Origin: Glutinoglossum americanum
Lineage: Eukaryota; Ascomycota; Geoglossomycetes; Geoglossales; Geoglossaceae
Reading direction: 5' to 3'
DNA: 60,652 bases
NCBI GenBank assembly: GCA_020080175.1
Contig: JAGHQL010000167.1
Span: 1-60,652, forward strand
Shown here piece after piece: positions 18,718-29,431 of the stretch. Below the pieces are notes generated by a model. That model was not told where the DNA came from. It saw only the letters and a program-made list of their open reading frames with translations, and searched no databases. Position 1 is the first letter of the stretch. Each line of letters starts with the position of its first letter. The position numbers were made by a program, and so were the translations under genes.

Positions 18718-21700
18718 CTAAGAACGCCGGAGCAACGCTGGGAGGTTGTTAGGATCCACTGGATCTAAGAGGTCTGTCATTGTATTGCTAAGCTCCTCGA
18801 AATCGACAGGTTTGGTCACGTAGCTGTTGAAACCCGCTTGAATGCATCGGTCAATGACGTCGGACATGACGTTGGCCGAAAGGGCAATGATGGGCAGTGG
18901 TGAGAGATCGTTCTTGCGCTCCCATTGCCGGATCTCACGGCAAGTCTGGTATCCATCCTTGCGAGGCATATGGAGATCACACTATGCGAAGAATGAGCAA
19001 AGTAGCGTTAGAGCCAAGAACGGGAGATCACTCACGAGAATGACAGAGTAATAGCCGTGGACCTGGCGGAAGACCTTTTCTGTACATTCCGTGCCGTCAA
19101 CAGCGGTTTCCACCTGTAGGCCTACTTTCCCCAGGAACTTCAGCAAGACCTGTGAGCAGGGGTTAGTTGCCGGTCATCTAGTGGAGACACTGAAAAATTA
19201 TCCCACCTTCTGGTTCACTTGGTCGTCTTCGACAAGAAGCACTCTATGACCCTTATTCCCAACGTTCTTTTCCATGTCCACAAATAATTGCTTCTGGCTT
19301 TCAGCGACCCGCTCAGCACTAGAACGATTACGGTCTGTACTCAAATCTCTCTCTAATTCCGGATCGAATATCGCGGCAAATCTTGAGGGTTTGATTGGCT
19401 TGTAGACGAACTGTACGCGCTTTTCCTTCTGTAATTGGTCGAAGTAATATTCCGGGGCTAGCTGCAAGATCTCAGTGCGCTGGATAGGATCCGACAGGAT
19501 GACTATCGAAGTCGAGGTATACGCTGCTGATCGGAGGATCTGTTGGATTAAAGCAATGATCTCGTCAGCAACACTAAGGCCGACAATTATGTGAGTGAAA
19601 ATAACAGGATCATCTCCGTCGATGATGCGCTGGCACTCGACAAGGCTCCCACAAGGTGTTATCTGGTTTGGGATGTCCTTCGGCAAGGTTGTCGCAATGT
19701 GCCTACAGGTTGCTTCTCGACTGCGCGGTTGCTCAGAGAGTACGAGGATCGAATATAACGGTGGATGAGGACTTCTACCGTTTCTCAATACCACAGCCGG
19801 TCTAGAAAGTTTTGGTATCGCATCTGAGGGTGGAGAAGGTGTTCCGCTCGTCTTCTGTGTCCCGGCCTGTGGGAGTTCGAGTTTGATGGGTGGGGTGTCT
19901 CGGACAAGTGCCACTGAGCTGGGCGTAACGGATGACATAGAAGACCTCTCGGATCTGTGGGTATGGTAGGACGGGTCTAAACTTCCGGATGAGGAGAGCG
20001 CAGACGACCCACTTCCCTGTTCAACATTCGGTGTAAATGGTAGCGGAGACCGAGTCAGGGTTTCCATGGGAAGAGACGACATGAGCTCATGTTCAACAAA
20101 ACACCTGGTTTTTCCTTCCGACGAAGTTGGCAACCCTTTGGTCAGCCGCGCAGTCGGAGATATGGAAGCGTCTTGCTCTTGAGGTAGTGAAAATTTGGCC
20201 GTGAACAAAAAGGTAGATCCTTTCCCTTGAACACTTGTGCCCTTTAACCTCCCTCCATGGAGCTCGACCAGCTGTCTCGAGATCACAAGCCCGAGACCAC
20301 TTCCACCGTGCTGCCTTGTGCTGCTCCCGTCAATTTGACTAAAGGGTTTGAAAATGAGTTCCGCCTCCTTTTTACTGAAACCTGGCCCCGTATCTGTGAC
20401 TTCGAAGGAAAGCATTACCTCGTTATCACCAATGGTTTTGTCGTGGTGGATCTGGCATCGAGAAAAGACCTCCCCAGTCGATGTAAACTTGATCGCATTG
20501 CCAATTATATTCAACAACACTTGTCGGAGCCTCACTCTATCGCCTTTCACAATTGATGGGACATCTTCATCAACAATGTAGCTGAGTTCTAGTCTCTTTT
20601 GGATTGCCATAGTTGAAAGTAACTCGTTCGCATCTTCAATCAAAGAACGAATATGGAGCCACTCGCGTGAAAGCTTCATCATGCCAGCATCCACCTTTGA
20701 TAGGTCCAAGATGTCATTGATAACGAGTAAAAGGCCCTCTGAACTTGTCGAGATAGTGTGACAGTAGTCCAGTTGCTCCGGTGAAAGAGGGGTACCCAAT
20801 AGGAATTTTACCATACCAGATATACCGATGAGCGGTGTTCGAATCTCATGAGACATATTGCTCAAGAACCTTGTCTTTGAGTCCATAGTTTCTTTGAGTT
20901 TTTTCTCAAGAAGTTTGTGATCGTTGATGTCAGTGCAGGTCCCAAACCACAAGCATTCCCCATCACCAAAAGTCTTTGAGTCAACGATTATACAGCGAAC
21001 AAGATGCCACCGGTACTCCCCTTCCTTAGACCTTAGCCTCACTTCCGTTGAGTAGGTGGGATTTCCCTCGCTATCCCTTGATACTTTGATAATTCCAGTG
21101 TTGGTAAGTTTTGATAGTTCTGGTATTGGGTTGTTCGAATCGTCAGAACCAGCGCGCCTCAGTATAGATTTCCCTTTTTTAATGCTCATCTCGGTTTCGG
21201 TAGTGGAGAGTGTGGGAGACAATGCCGGCGTAGGTGCTTGGGATCTTTTCGTACCCATAGGTGCTTGTTCCCTTGGGTGGGCGGATAGCTCATGCAAGAA
21301 TGGGAGCTTGCATTTTGACAGGTCGTCTGGGTGGACATGCTCTATAAACCCCAGTGATAGAGCATCTCTGAATCCTTGCCCAGAGTAAGTTAACCACTGA
21401 GTATTCACGAAGGTGATCCCTTCTCCCTCTGTGGCTGCGAATACGATCTGGGGACTTGAGTTTGCTAAAGCTCGGTATTTTGCTTCAGAGGCCGCTGTCT
21501 CTTTCTGACGAGCTAGATCTATTTCTGCCAAATGCTGCTCGTGGATGTCCATATTGGTACCAAACCAATGGACTGTGAGACCTCGGGTGTCTCGGAGCGG
21601 TGCCGCTCTGACGTAGAACCACCGGTACATCCCATCAAATCTTCGGACGCGTACTTGATGGGAGAATTGCTCGCCGTTACGTAAAGCCTGGCTCCAAAGC

Positions 21701-24700
21701 CTCACATATTCCTCACGGTCATCATCGTGTATGCTCTGCCAAGGGGCTTTCATGAAGTCTTCAACCGTTTGACCGCGATATGTCAGAAATCGGGAGTTGA
21801 CCCAAGTAATTGTTCCAGATTGTGGCGCAGCTGTGAATATCTGCACTGGGATAGAGTCGATGATGGTGCGTAAGAGGCGCTCCGATGGAGGGGGCATCTC
21901 ATAGAGACCGATAGCTGGCGCCGATCCAGATCTAGAATGACCCTTTCTAAGGGTTGGGGATCTTGGCATAGAAGATGTTGAGGCTAAAGATTGAAATGTA
22001 GCATTGAAATCTGCTCCGTAAGAATGTAGGAGAGAATGCGGTCGCTGCACACCTTGGATAGTAGCTGTTCGAAGTATCGGTCTTCGTTGCGATGCTAGCT
22101 GTTCCGGCTGTTTATGAGAAGGAATCTCCCGGTGACCTGAGCTCAAAGCGTCTTCTCTCGGTGCTGGCCCGTCTGTGAAGTTAGTTTTGCCTTTTGGAGG
22201 AGTCGTAATATCTCCCGGAATAGGGTATTCACCTTTTTTGATCCTAGTACTTCCTCCAGTACTAGTCCCAATATCGTCTCGTTGTGTTACTAGATCTAAG
22301 CCCTCTGTCTGTTTTCGATCTGTAGTCGGTGATTGGGAGGCCTGCCGATGCTGGGAGGACGCTGACCCCCCTACGGTCGGGACAACCCCGCTGTCGTTCC
22401 GGCTTAATCCTCTCCTCCTAGACGGAAAATAGCTATCAACTACCTCCGACCCGGTATGAAATCCAGGCGTGCCAACAGCCGAGCCAATGTCATTTGGCAG
22501 GCCGAGACTCGCTGGGTCCCAACCAGGTGTTCCAACTAGCGAGCCTCCCGGACTGCTCTTGGATACGGAATATTCGCTGGGGCTAGTAACACTGCCATTG
22601 ACCGAAAGGGAGCATCCCTCTTCAGCACCAGTCGATACCAATTTTTCTAGACATGCCAACTTTGCAGCTTGACGGCTATCTCCCGAAATCGTACTGCCGC
22701 CTGGGCTAAGGCCGTGGGATACACCGTGACGGCGGTGTTGAAGCCCTGCTGCTTCGGCTTCAAGATTTGTATAATGTCGAGAGAGCGAAAACGAGGTCGC
22801 GAGGTGGGGGCTAAGATGGGTAAGGGAATTAACCAAATTGGATGGGTAAGGTATCACCGGCGAAAGAATTGAAAGCACGGCGATAGGAGTCCTCTTATCT
22901 TTACCCGTTCCAGAAACAGACCCTTTACGAATGTCTATAAAAGAACGGGAATGAATGTTCCTGGCCGAGCAGCTGTCCTCCACTTCTAAACTTGGCGATG
23001 AATCCAGTCGTGGTTGTTGATGCGTCTTGGAAAGAAGCGGGTGGATCAGCGGAATGTGGATGACCGTACTGGCTTTGTCCACCCCGATGGCCTCTACCTC
23101 CTGGTGAAGCGAGTAGTCCTGTGGCGCATCAGCAGGATTAAATGTTTCTTCGTCCACCTTCGCATCGATGAAGAATGGATTCTCTGTAGGATCTGGGCGA
23201 ATGGCTGGAGAAGGAGCAGGTGATTGAGACCATGGCGAAGTCGGAAACTGTTCGTATTCATTGTACGCTATCGGCGAAGTGGTAGCTTCGTCTCCCTGTC
23301 TAACGTCATTACCTTGACTCCGTGAGCTGCTTCTACTGTGCCGTGCTCCCCTGTTGCTCAACAAAGACAACGAGCGGGGTCGCATTTCCGCCACTTGTGA
23401 CATGGACTTGCTGCGTTTCGAAGCGTCAGGCGGCTCCATAGTAGCTGGCATCCAACGAGTTTTGCTGGGTGCTCTTTGACTCCCATGGTCTACCCCAGCC
23501 TTCTCAGTCGACCCTGCAGGTTCGGTATATTCCCTAGATAACACGACAACCTTACCTCTGTCTAGAACCTTGATAATTCCACTGCTTTCTATCAATGGCT
23601 CTACTTCAAAGTCGAGCGCTTGTAAAACAGGAAGCACCCTACCCCGTGGCTCACGATCTCGAGGGATATCGCAATAGCCAGGAAGACTACTCTGCTCGGA
23701 AGTTTCTCGTGATTCAGGAGGGAATCCGGCTGGCTGTATCATACCTACTTGCGGGGGCTCCTCGAACCGCGGTGATGTTGTGCCCTCCACATCCACGGGC
23801 TTTGGCTTATATTCCGCTGCAAGTGAGACATCGGAATACCTGGGAAGACTCTCATTCTTTTCCTCTTCTGATCCAGATGTCAAAGTTTCAGAACCCAAAG
23901 GAGCTTGAATAATGCTCTGCGTCGTATTCTCTTTTTTCAAGGTATCTGACTCAGCCAAGCTCCCTGGAGCCTGCTCCTCTGTTCCGTATACGCCTGTGCG
24001 GCCAACGCTCTCTTGTTGCAAGTAAGTTAGGCTATACCCATCCTCTTCAACAACATTAAATGTAGCCTTCTGGCCCCAGGGTACGTTCTCCAGATCAGTC
24101 ATATCTGCCGGTACCGCCAATGTAACCCTGTCTGCCTTAAAGCCATCTCGCATAATTTGAACAACGTTCGTCCACCATGAATCCAGTCCAGGCTCTGAAT
24201 TCAAAGCCAGAGTGGCATCATAAATATTTGGGCTTCGATACGTTGGATGCTCTTTTGATGGTGATGCACCAGGTGGTAAGAACGTCATTGCTGATGACGG
24301 CGTAACAGGGTCTGAGATCAACCTGTCTTGAAGAGCACCATGAGATGATCCCACCCCTAATGGGGCCGCAGTAGGCGATAGGGTTGTGAAGGGCTTGTGG
24401 AATTCCAAGCTCAGGCTCTTTGGTGTACCAAGCGGCATTGGCGGAAAGGGGTATGATGGTGTTCTTGCCATTTGTTTCGGTGTGAAGGCCGTAGCGGAAG
24501 CTTTGACAGTTTTTGTAGACTCTGTCGATGTTGTTGGTAAACTAGTCGTAGGTAGAGTGTCGGTGGACATAGGGAGGGCGAGAGGGGGCGATTCCTCCTC
24601 TATAATTGGCGATACACGCTTTCGAGCTGTCTTGGGTGAAGGGAGTCCCGTCGGTAACTCAGAAACCTGCTGTCTAGTTAACCGCTCGCGCTGTTGGTTT

Positions 24701-25011
24701 AAAAGAAGCTGTGCATTGACAGCCCCACGTAGCTTCTCAATCTCTTCAACAGGAACAGTCTTGCCGTTCGTGCACTCCTGGGTCACACTCTCTCTTTTAA
24801 TCCCAGTATCATAGATGTCGTTGACGGTAACACCGGGCTCTGCTAACGCGACCGACGCAGGTTCTGGTAGAGCCGACGGGTTATTGAAGAAACACCTATT
24901 CGTGCTCTGCCCATTATCTGCCTGCTCGTTGGAACCATTGTTGATTGATTTTGTAGTCGGTGTACGCGGTGGCGGATTTAGAGGAGAACTAGGAAGGGAC
25001 GATTTCATCAT
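18718..25011 (-). CDS. Hybrid histidine kinase with GAF-like, two PAS, HisKA, HATPase and receiver domains
   Basis: Three exons (25011-19207, 19149-19036, 18981-18718) encode 2060 residues. The first 1000 residues are mostly Ser/Pro/Thr-rich, with a split GAF-like segment around 280-330 (SWWTNVVQIMRDGFKADRVTLAVP). PAS domains lie at about 1050-1165 and 1175-1360. The H-box SHEIRTP has its phospho-acceptor His at 1388, the N-box is NIIGNAIKFT, and the G-boxes are DTGPGF and GSGLGL. The receiver starts VLLVEDDQVNQKV near 1925, with phospho-acceptor Asp in CDLHMP (residue 1975) and the conserved Lys in YVTKP. It should autophosphorylate and pass phosphate through a histidine phosphotransfer protein to the fungal SSK1/SKN7 branch. 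No transmembrane segment is seen, so a cytosolic sensor is inferred; its signal is unknown and I cannot assign the kinase group firmly. Confidence 0.92.
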
Positions 25012-26371
25012 TTGGCCCCTTCCTCCACCCTTCTCTGCTCCTGAGCGAGAGCGGGAAATAACACTTGATAGTGACAGTTCTACTGCTCCTCTTCACGAAA
25101 TTTGAGTCCTAGCTGTTCCCGCGGTCGCGTTGTGCTTGTGGAGTCGGTAACGAGGCGTTTGGTGGCTTGCTATGCTTATTATGACGTAAGGTAGGTATGA
25201 TTTGATTAACACGAAACTGCAACGCGCACGCTCGACGAAATATTTAGAGCCCTAAGGCCGTTACCGACAGGACAGTGAAGGCCACTATGCAGTGAAGCGT
25301 ACTCCGGATCTTGTACTAGTCTGCTGGCCGGAAGGAGGCCTGGTAAGGTGATAGTAAGGCGTGAACGGCGTGAGCGGTGAAGATCAGGGGAATGCAGTAG
25401 TTCCACTTTTCGCAGATCTGGAGAACTTGGTGAACCCACTCATCCTGTATCTCGGGTATCAAAAGAGTTGGGGGACATCTTTGTTAGGCGTGCTGGTATT
25501 TGGAAAGAATGTTGTTGCTTGTAGTCAACAACAACATGATTGACGATCGACCCCAGAGTGAAGGACCTAAGGTGAATGGCGGAAACATCCGAGGTTTCTA
25601 TGGATCAGGTCCCGCACATACAGATTAGGCACTTGTCGAATTTACACTGCCATGCTCCGTATCCTACTACATAGCACACATATACCCACGCCCCGTATGT
25701 ACGCAGAAGTGATCGATTCTGACCGTACGGAGTAAGGGAACACGTAAAGTGCGCGAGATGGGAAAGTACTTCCCATTACACAGGGGAAATGAGCGGTCCA
25801 ATTCTCACCGCAATGTAACATGCACGATGATGTCAGCTCACAGGGCGGATGACGGTTGCAGGGCGGGAGAGTCACAAGTTCATGGTTCTCGGAAGCTTTA
25901 CCGACCCTGTCGATGGAGGAGGCCTATCGAGCAATCCAATCGTTTTCGGAAGCTTGTACATGTACAACGTACACATTTTGTTATACAAATATGTACAAGT
26001 ACATACGTTTCGGCATGTTTTAGTTCGATTCTTCATCTCTATGGCAAGGAAGAGTGTGCATCTTACACCGAGCCATACACTCCGCCTAGAAGTTGCTGCC
26101 CGCGAACGGGCCCTTCAGCCAACGGAGCACTTGGGGCACAACACTGCTATTAGCAACCGGATTAAGAAACATCAAACCCTAGTTGCACAACATACGAGAG
26201 CGGTGACTTTCTGTTCGATAGTTCATTCGGCATAAGGTAATGAAAGTCTATTTACTATCTGCCCTTTACATTGCCACAAACGTAATTCGGAGGTGAGCTG
26301 ATCCGAATGCTAAAACCACACACCCGGAGTTCTAACTTTCCCCCGATCCATCCGCTGTAACTGCTATACTG
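25012..26371. other. Upstream region of the histidine kinase
   Basis: These 1.36 kb hold the kinase promoter and, at the right, the 3' flank of the next minus-strand gene. Features are an ATGTTGTTG/CAACAACAT inverted repeat near 25508-25538, a perfect 14-bp palindrome at 25954-25967 (TTGTACATGTACAA) and further GTAC-rich sequence to 26005. No coding frame is recognised. Confidence 0.5.
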
Positions 26372-26857
26372 TTACAAGGTACCGAGATGGGGCTGTATTA
26401 GCCTATCACCCTTACTCAAGTCTCTCTCCCTCAGTATTCTCTCCAGTTCCTTCCAAGGATTTTCCACAAAGCTAGGGCTATAATATGCAAGCTCATCTTT
26501 TCCGCCATTACTGCTGCTTGTACCTTTCCAAGACTCTGCTATAGGCCGATAAGCTTTGGATGCTGCATTTTTCATTGCATGTGGTTCTAGAGAATGCGTA
26601 TGATTGTAACCGTGTATTGGTGATGGTAACGCCTGTTGCTGCTCTTCATCTTCATCTCCACCGTTTTCTTGGGATTGTACAACCTCTTTTCTCGACGGGC
26701 CTAGAGGCAGCGTATTACTTCCCCTCGCAGAATTCGAGCCAGTAGCTTCATCGTGATTATGCCGTCTTCTTTTGTTTTTGTGCGGTTGTGCGCCGAAAGC
26801 TCCAAAGCCCATTGAGGTGACGAGATCCATGTCATAAGCCTCCATACTATTGGACAT
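26372..26857 (-). CDS. Small conserved-looking protein of unknown function
   Basis: One intronless frame gives 161 residues from the ATG at 26857. I do not recognise a named family. Two ordered-looking ends flank a disordered middle: an N-terminal MDLVTSMGFGAFG followed by a basic KNKRRRHNH stretch (a possible nuclear localisation signal), and a C-terminal LAYYSPSFVENPWKELERIL. The middle has a DEDEEQQQ acidic tract. The gene is divergent from PRP3, and a nuclear role alongside RNA-processing neighbours is only a guess. Codon use and the conserved-looking terminal motifs argue that the gene is real. A further upstream exon is possible. Confidence 0.6.
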   Translation of the reverse strand: MSNSMEAYDMDLVTSMGFGAFGAQPHKNKRRRHNHDEATGSNSARGSNTLPLGPSRKEVVQSQENGGDEDEEQQQALPSPIHGYNHTHSLEPHAMKNAASKAYRPIAESWKGTSSSNGGKDELAYYSPSFVENPWKELERILRERDLSKGDRLIQPHLGTL

Positions 26858-27296
26858 TTCCACGACCTACAGCAGCGGTCAAAGGTCAGATTTCAAGCGG
26901 GTAGCTGTAGGCGTGGTTGAAGACGTGTTGTGGAAAGATATGCTGTGGGATGATCTATGTGGAGTTGTTTAGCGCAGATACGAAAGTCAAGAGATCTTGC
27001 CGTGGTGAGTTGTACTGTCAAGATATTTTAAGCCTTATAGTCAGGCGCAAGTGGCACCCATGCAGGCGCCAGTGCTCCAATCTAGGTACGGAGTGCTGCG
27101 GACTATAGTAGACAATGCTTCGTTGGAACGGGAGCGCTGTGTTGCAGGGTGAGCGAAGAAACGGTTTTGTGGTCTTAGGCAAATCGGTGCTGTTAAGCGA
27201 CTTCCTGGAACTTGAGCCTCACTTACCAATGGCTCGTGTCGCGTTGTCTGCTTAGCCCCCCAACATCTACAGCAACAACGAAAGACACCTCACGCT
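26858..27296. promoter_or_regulatory. Divergent promoter region of the unknown gene and PRP3
   Basis: This 439-bp spacer lies between two divergent genes. I see no recognisable family domain or repeat in it. A short C- and A-rich leader precedes the PRP3 ATG. Confidence 0.5.
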
Positions 27297-29093
27297 ATGC
27301 CATCCGGTATGGCTGATGTTCCACCAAATACCTTAAAACGCCTTCATCCGGATGGCGATATAGATCTTCCGCATAAAAAGCCGCGGTCGAGCAATAGCTC
27401 GCCAGCTCCCGTCACGAATGGCTCGACGCTAACAGGACAAAAGCAAGATATCAACAAGATTATGGCCGAAGCTCGCGCGAAGGCCGCGGCGGTGGCTGCC
27501 CGTCTACAAGGCGCGAGAAATGGTGTCAGCAAACCCGCACCGTTGCTTCCTTCAGGAACCGGGCAAGCACCATCAACCGGAGCTCCTGCTGGAGGATCGA
27601 CCGCTTTATCGGACAGACTCGCGCAGTTAAGGGCAAGGGTAAATGCTGCTGTTAAAGCGCCTTCTGCAGGCTTACAACGGACAGCATCGCCCTTACCGAC
27701 ATACCAAGCTCCAGAGTTTGAGGATGGATCTTTGCGGGCAAGAGGAGGTCTGGATGTCGGCTTACATCCAGCTCTACTAGGAGACTCGGGTCCAGAGGGA
27801 AAGTCATCTAAGGGCCGGCAAGCAATGCAGCCAAAATTCGCTACAACTATGGCGAACCGTCGAACGGAATCCCCGGTCCCGATTGCAAAGAATATGAAGC
27901 AACTCGACCTATCGGGGCCTTCAGCGGAGGAGACCAGGAAGAGCCCCTATTTTGACCCGAGCCTTGGCCCCCAGACTGCCACCGGAAGAAATAGAGGCAC
28001 ACGGCAGCTGGTATTTAATCAAAAGGGCAAATATATTCAGCAGGCGAATGCTCTCCGCAGACAGGCTGCACTTGAGGAGATGAAGAGGCGTATTGCCGAG
28101 TCCGCTCGCAAAGCTGGTATAGATGAGGACTTGGAGACTGAGAAGGCTTTTCAAGTGCCAGCGCCTCCTGACATCGAGTGGTGGGATGAAGGCTTGGTCA
28201 ATGGAAAGGACTATAATAACATCGAGGATCCAGCCAATCTTAAGGTCGACACTGGAGATTCTATTATCACTATATACATCCAACATCCAATTCTCCTAGA
28301 GCCTCCTCAGGACAAAAACATACCTCCACCAAAGCCAATGTATCTTACTCCCAAGGAACAAGCAAAGCTCCGACGCCAAAATCGTATGGCAGATCTGAAG
28401 GAACAGCAGGCTAAGATTCGGCTGGGTCTTGAGCCTGCTCCGCCACCAAAGGTCAAAAAGAGCAATCTAATGCGTGTTCTTGGTGAGGAAGCGGTCAAGG
28501 ATCCCACGGCCGTAGAAGCCCGTGTCAACCGCGAAATTGCAGAACGCCATCAAAAGCACCTAGAGGCGAATGAAGAGCGCAAATTAACGAAGGAGCAGCG
28601 TCACGAAAAGCTCGCTGCCAATCAAGAGAAGGATACTGCAAAAGGCATATACTGCTCTGTGTACAAGGTGGATAGTCTCTTCAACGGTCGCCATCGCTTC
28701 AAGATTTCCAAAAATGCGGAGCAGAATGCGCTCATGGGAGTCTGTATCCTGCACCCAAAATTCAATCTCGTGGTTGTTGAGGGAGGACAACACAGCATAA
28801 ACTTTTATCGAAAGCTCATGCTTCATCGCATCGACTGGACGGAAAACTCGCCGAGCATAGTCCGTGAAGGCAATCAGGAAGCACTGGCGAGCTGGCTGCA
28901 GGCGGAAGATGAGAAGGGGGATCTCAAAGACTTGACACTGAACAAATGTGTGCTGGTTTGGGAGGGCGAGCTCAAAAATAGGGGATTCAGGAAGTGGGGG
29001 AGTCGAGTCTGTGAGACCGATGCGGCGGCTAGAGACATATTGGCAAGAGCAAAGATGGAGAATTTCTGGACGCTGGCGAAAAGTATGAAATAG
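27297..29093 (+). CDS. PRP3: U4/U6 snRNP protein Prp3
   Basis: A single intronless frame of 598 residues. Prp3 binds the U4/U6 duplex and holds it in the U4/U6.U5 tri-snRNP. The first 200 residues are low-complexity with an Ala/Arg-rich helix (INKIMAEARAKAAAVAARL). The PRP3 domain spans about 225-450, beginning RGTRQLVFNQKGKYIQQA and including PDIEWWDEG and YIQHPILLEPP. The C-terminal DUF1115 domain spans about 450-585 (YCSVYKVDSLFNGRHRFKI, then VVVEGGQHSINFYRKLM, then RIDWTE). The length fits fungal Prp3. The start at MPSG is four codons before another ATG (MADVPP); either could be used. The gene is convergent with NAF1. Confidence 0.96.
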   Translation: MPSGMADVPPNTLKRLHPDGDIDLPHKKPRSSNSSPAPVTNGSTLTGQKQDINKIMAEARAKAAAVAARLQGARNGVSKPAPLLPSGTGQAPSTGAPAGGSTALSDRLAQLRARVNAAVKAPSAGLQRTASPLPTYQAPEFEDGSLRARGGLDVGLHPALLGDSGPEGKSSKGRQAMQPKFATTMANRRTESPVPIAKNMKQLDLSGPSAEETRKSPYFDPSLGPQTATGRNRGTRQLVFNQKGKYIQQANALRRQAALEEMKRRIAESARKAGIDEDLETEKAFQVPAPPDIEWWDEGLVNGKDYNNIEDPANLKVDTGDSIITIYIQHPILLEPPQDKNIPPPKPMYLTPKEQAKLRRQNRMADLKEQQAKIRLGLEPAPPPKVKKSNLMRVLGEEAVKDPTAVEARVNREIAERHQKHLEANEERKLTKEQRHEKLAANQEKDTAKGIYCSVYKVDSLFNGRHRFKISKNAEQNALMGVCILHPKFNLVVVEGGQHSINFYRKLMLHRIDWTENSPSIVREGNQEALASWLQAEDEKGDLKDLTLNKCVLVWEGELKNRGFRKWGSRVCETDAAARDILARAKMENFWTLAKSMK

Positions 29094-29431
29094 TCTTTGC
29101 TGGGTCCTGTCAGCCCAGTAGTTCTGATTTTTAGGATGTATTCTTGTGGTGCGGCTTTCAATTCATACAGTAGAGCTGATCCTGCTATGTTAAACCCCTG
29201 TTGCTAAAGTTAGCTTGGTCTACGGAGGTGACGCTAGAGAACAGACTCGGTGATAATTCTGGTGAGTGGCCAATAGATGACGATTTTCCCAATCTGCCCA
29301 TGATACCCTGATCTTATACGTGACTACAGAGTCCCCTATCTACAGATTCTAGCACGGGACTATGGACAGTGTATGACGTGTAGGTAGAGTACACTAGGGC
29401 AGATTATAATTCAAGATTTTACCCTGCTACA
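29094..29431. other. Convergent 3' spacer between PRP3 and NAF1
   Basis: This 338-bp region holds the two 3' UTRs. It is AT-rich in places; no gene or repeat is seen. Confidence 0.6.

Noticed and set aside
22175-24814. Several plus-strand frames inside the histidine kinase region
   Set aside because: All lie opposite the continuous 1935-codon kinase exon and have shadow composition.
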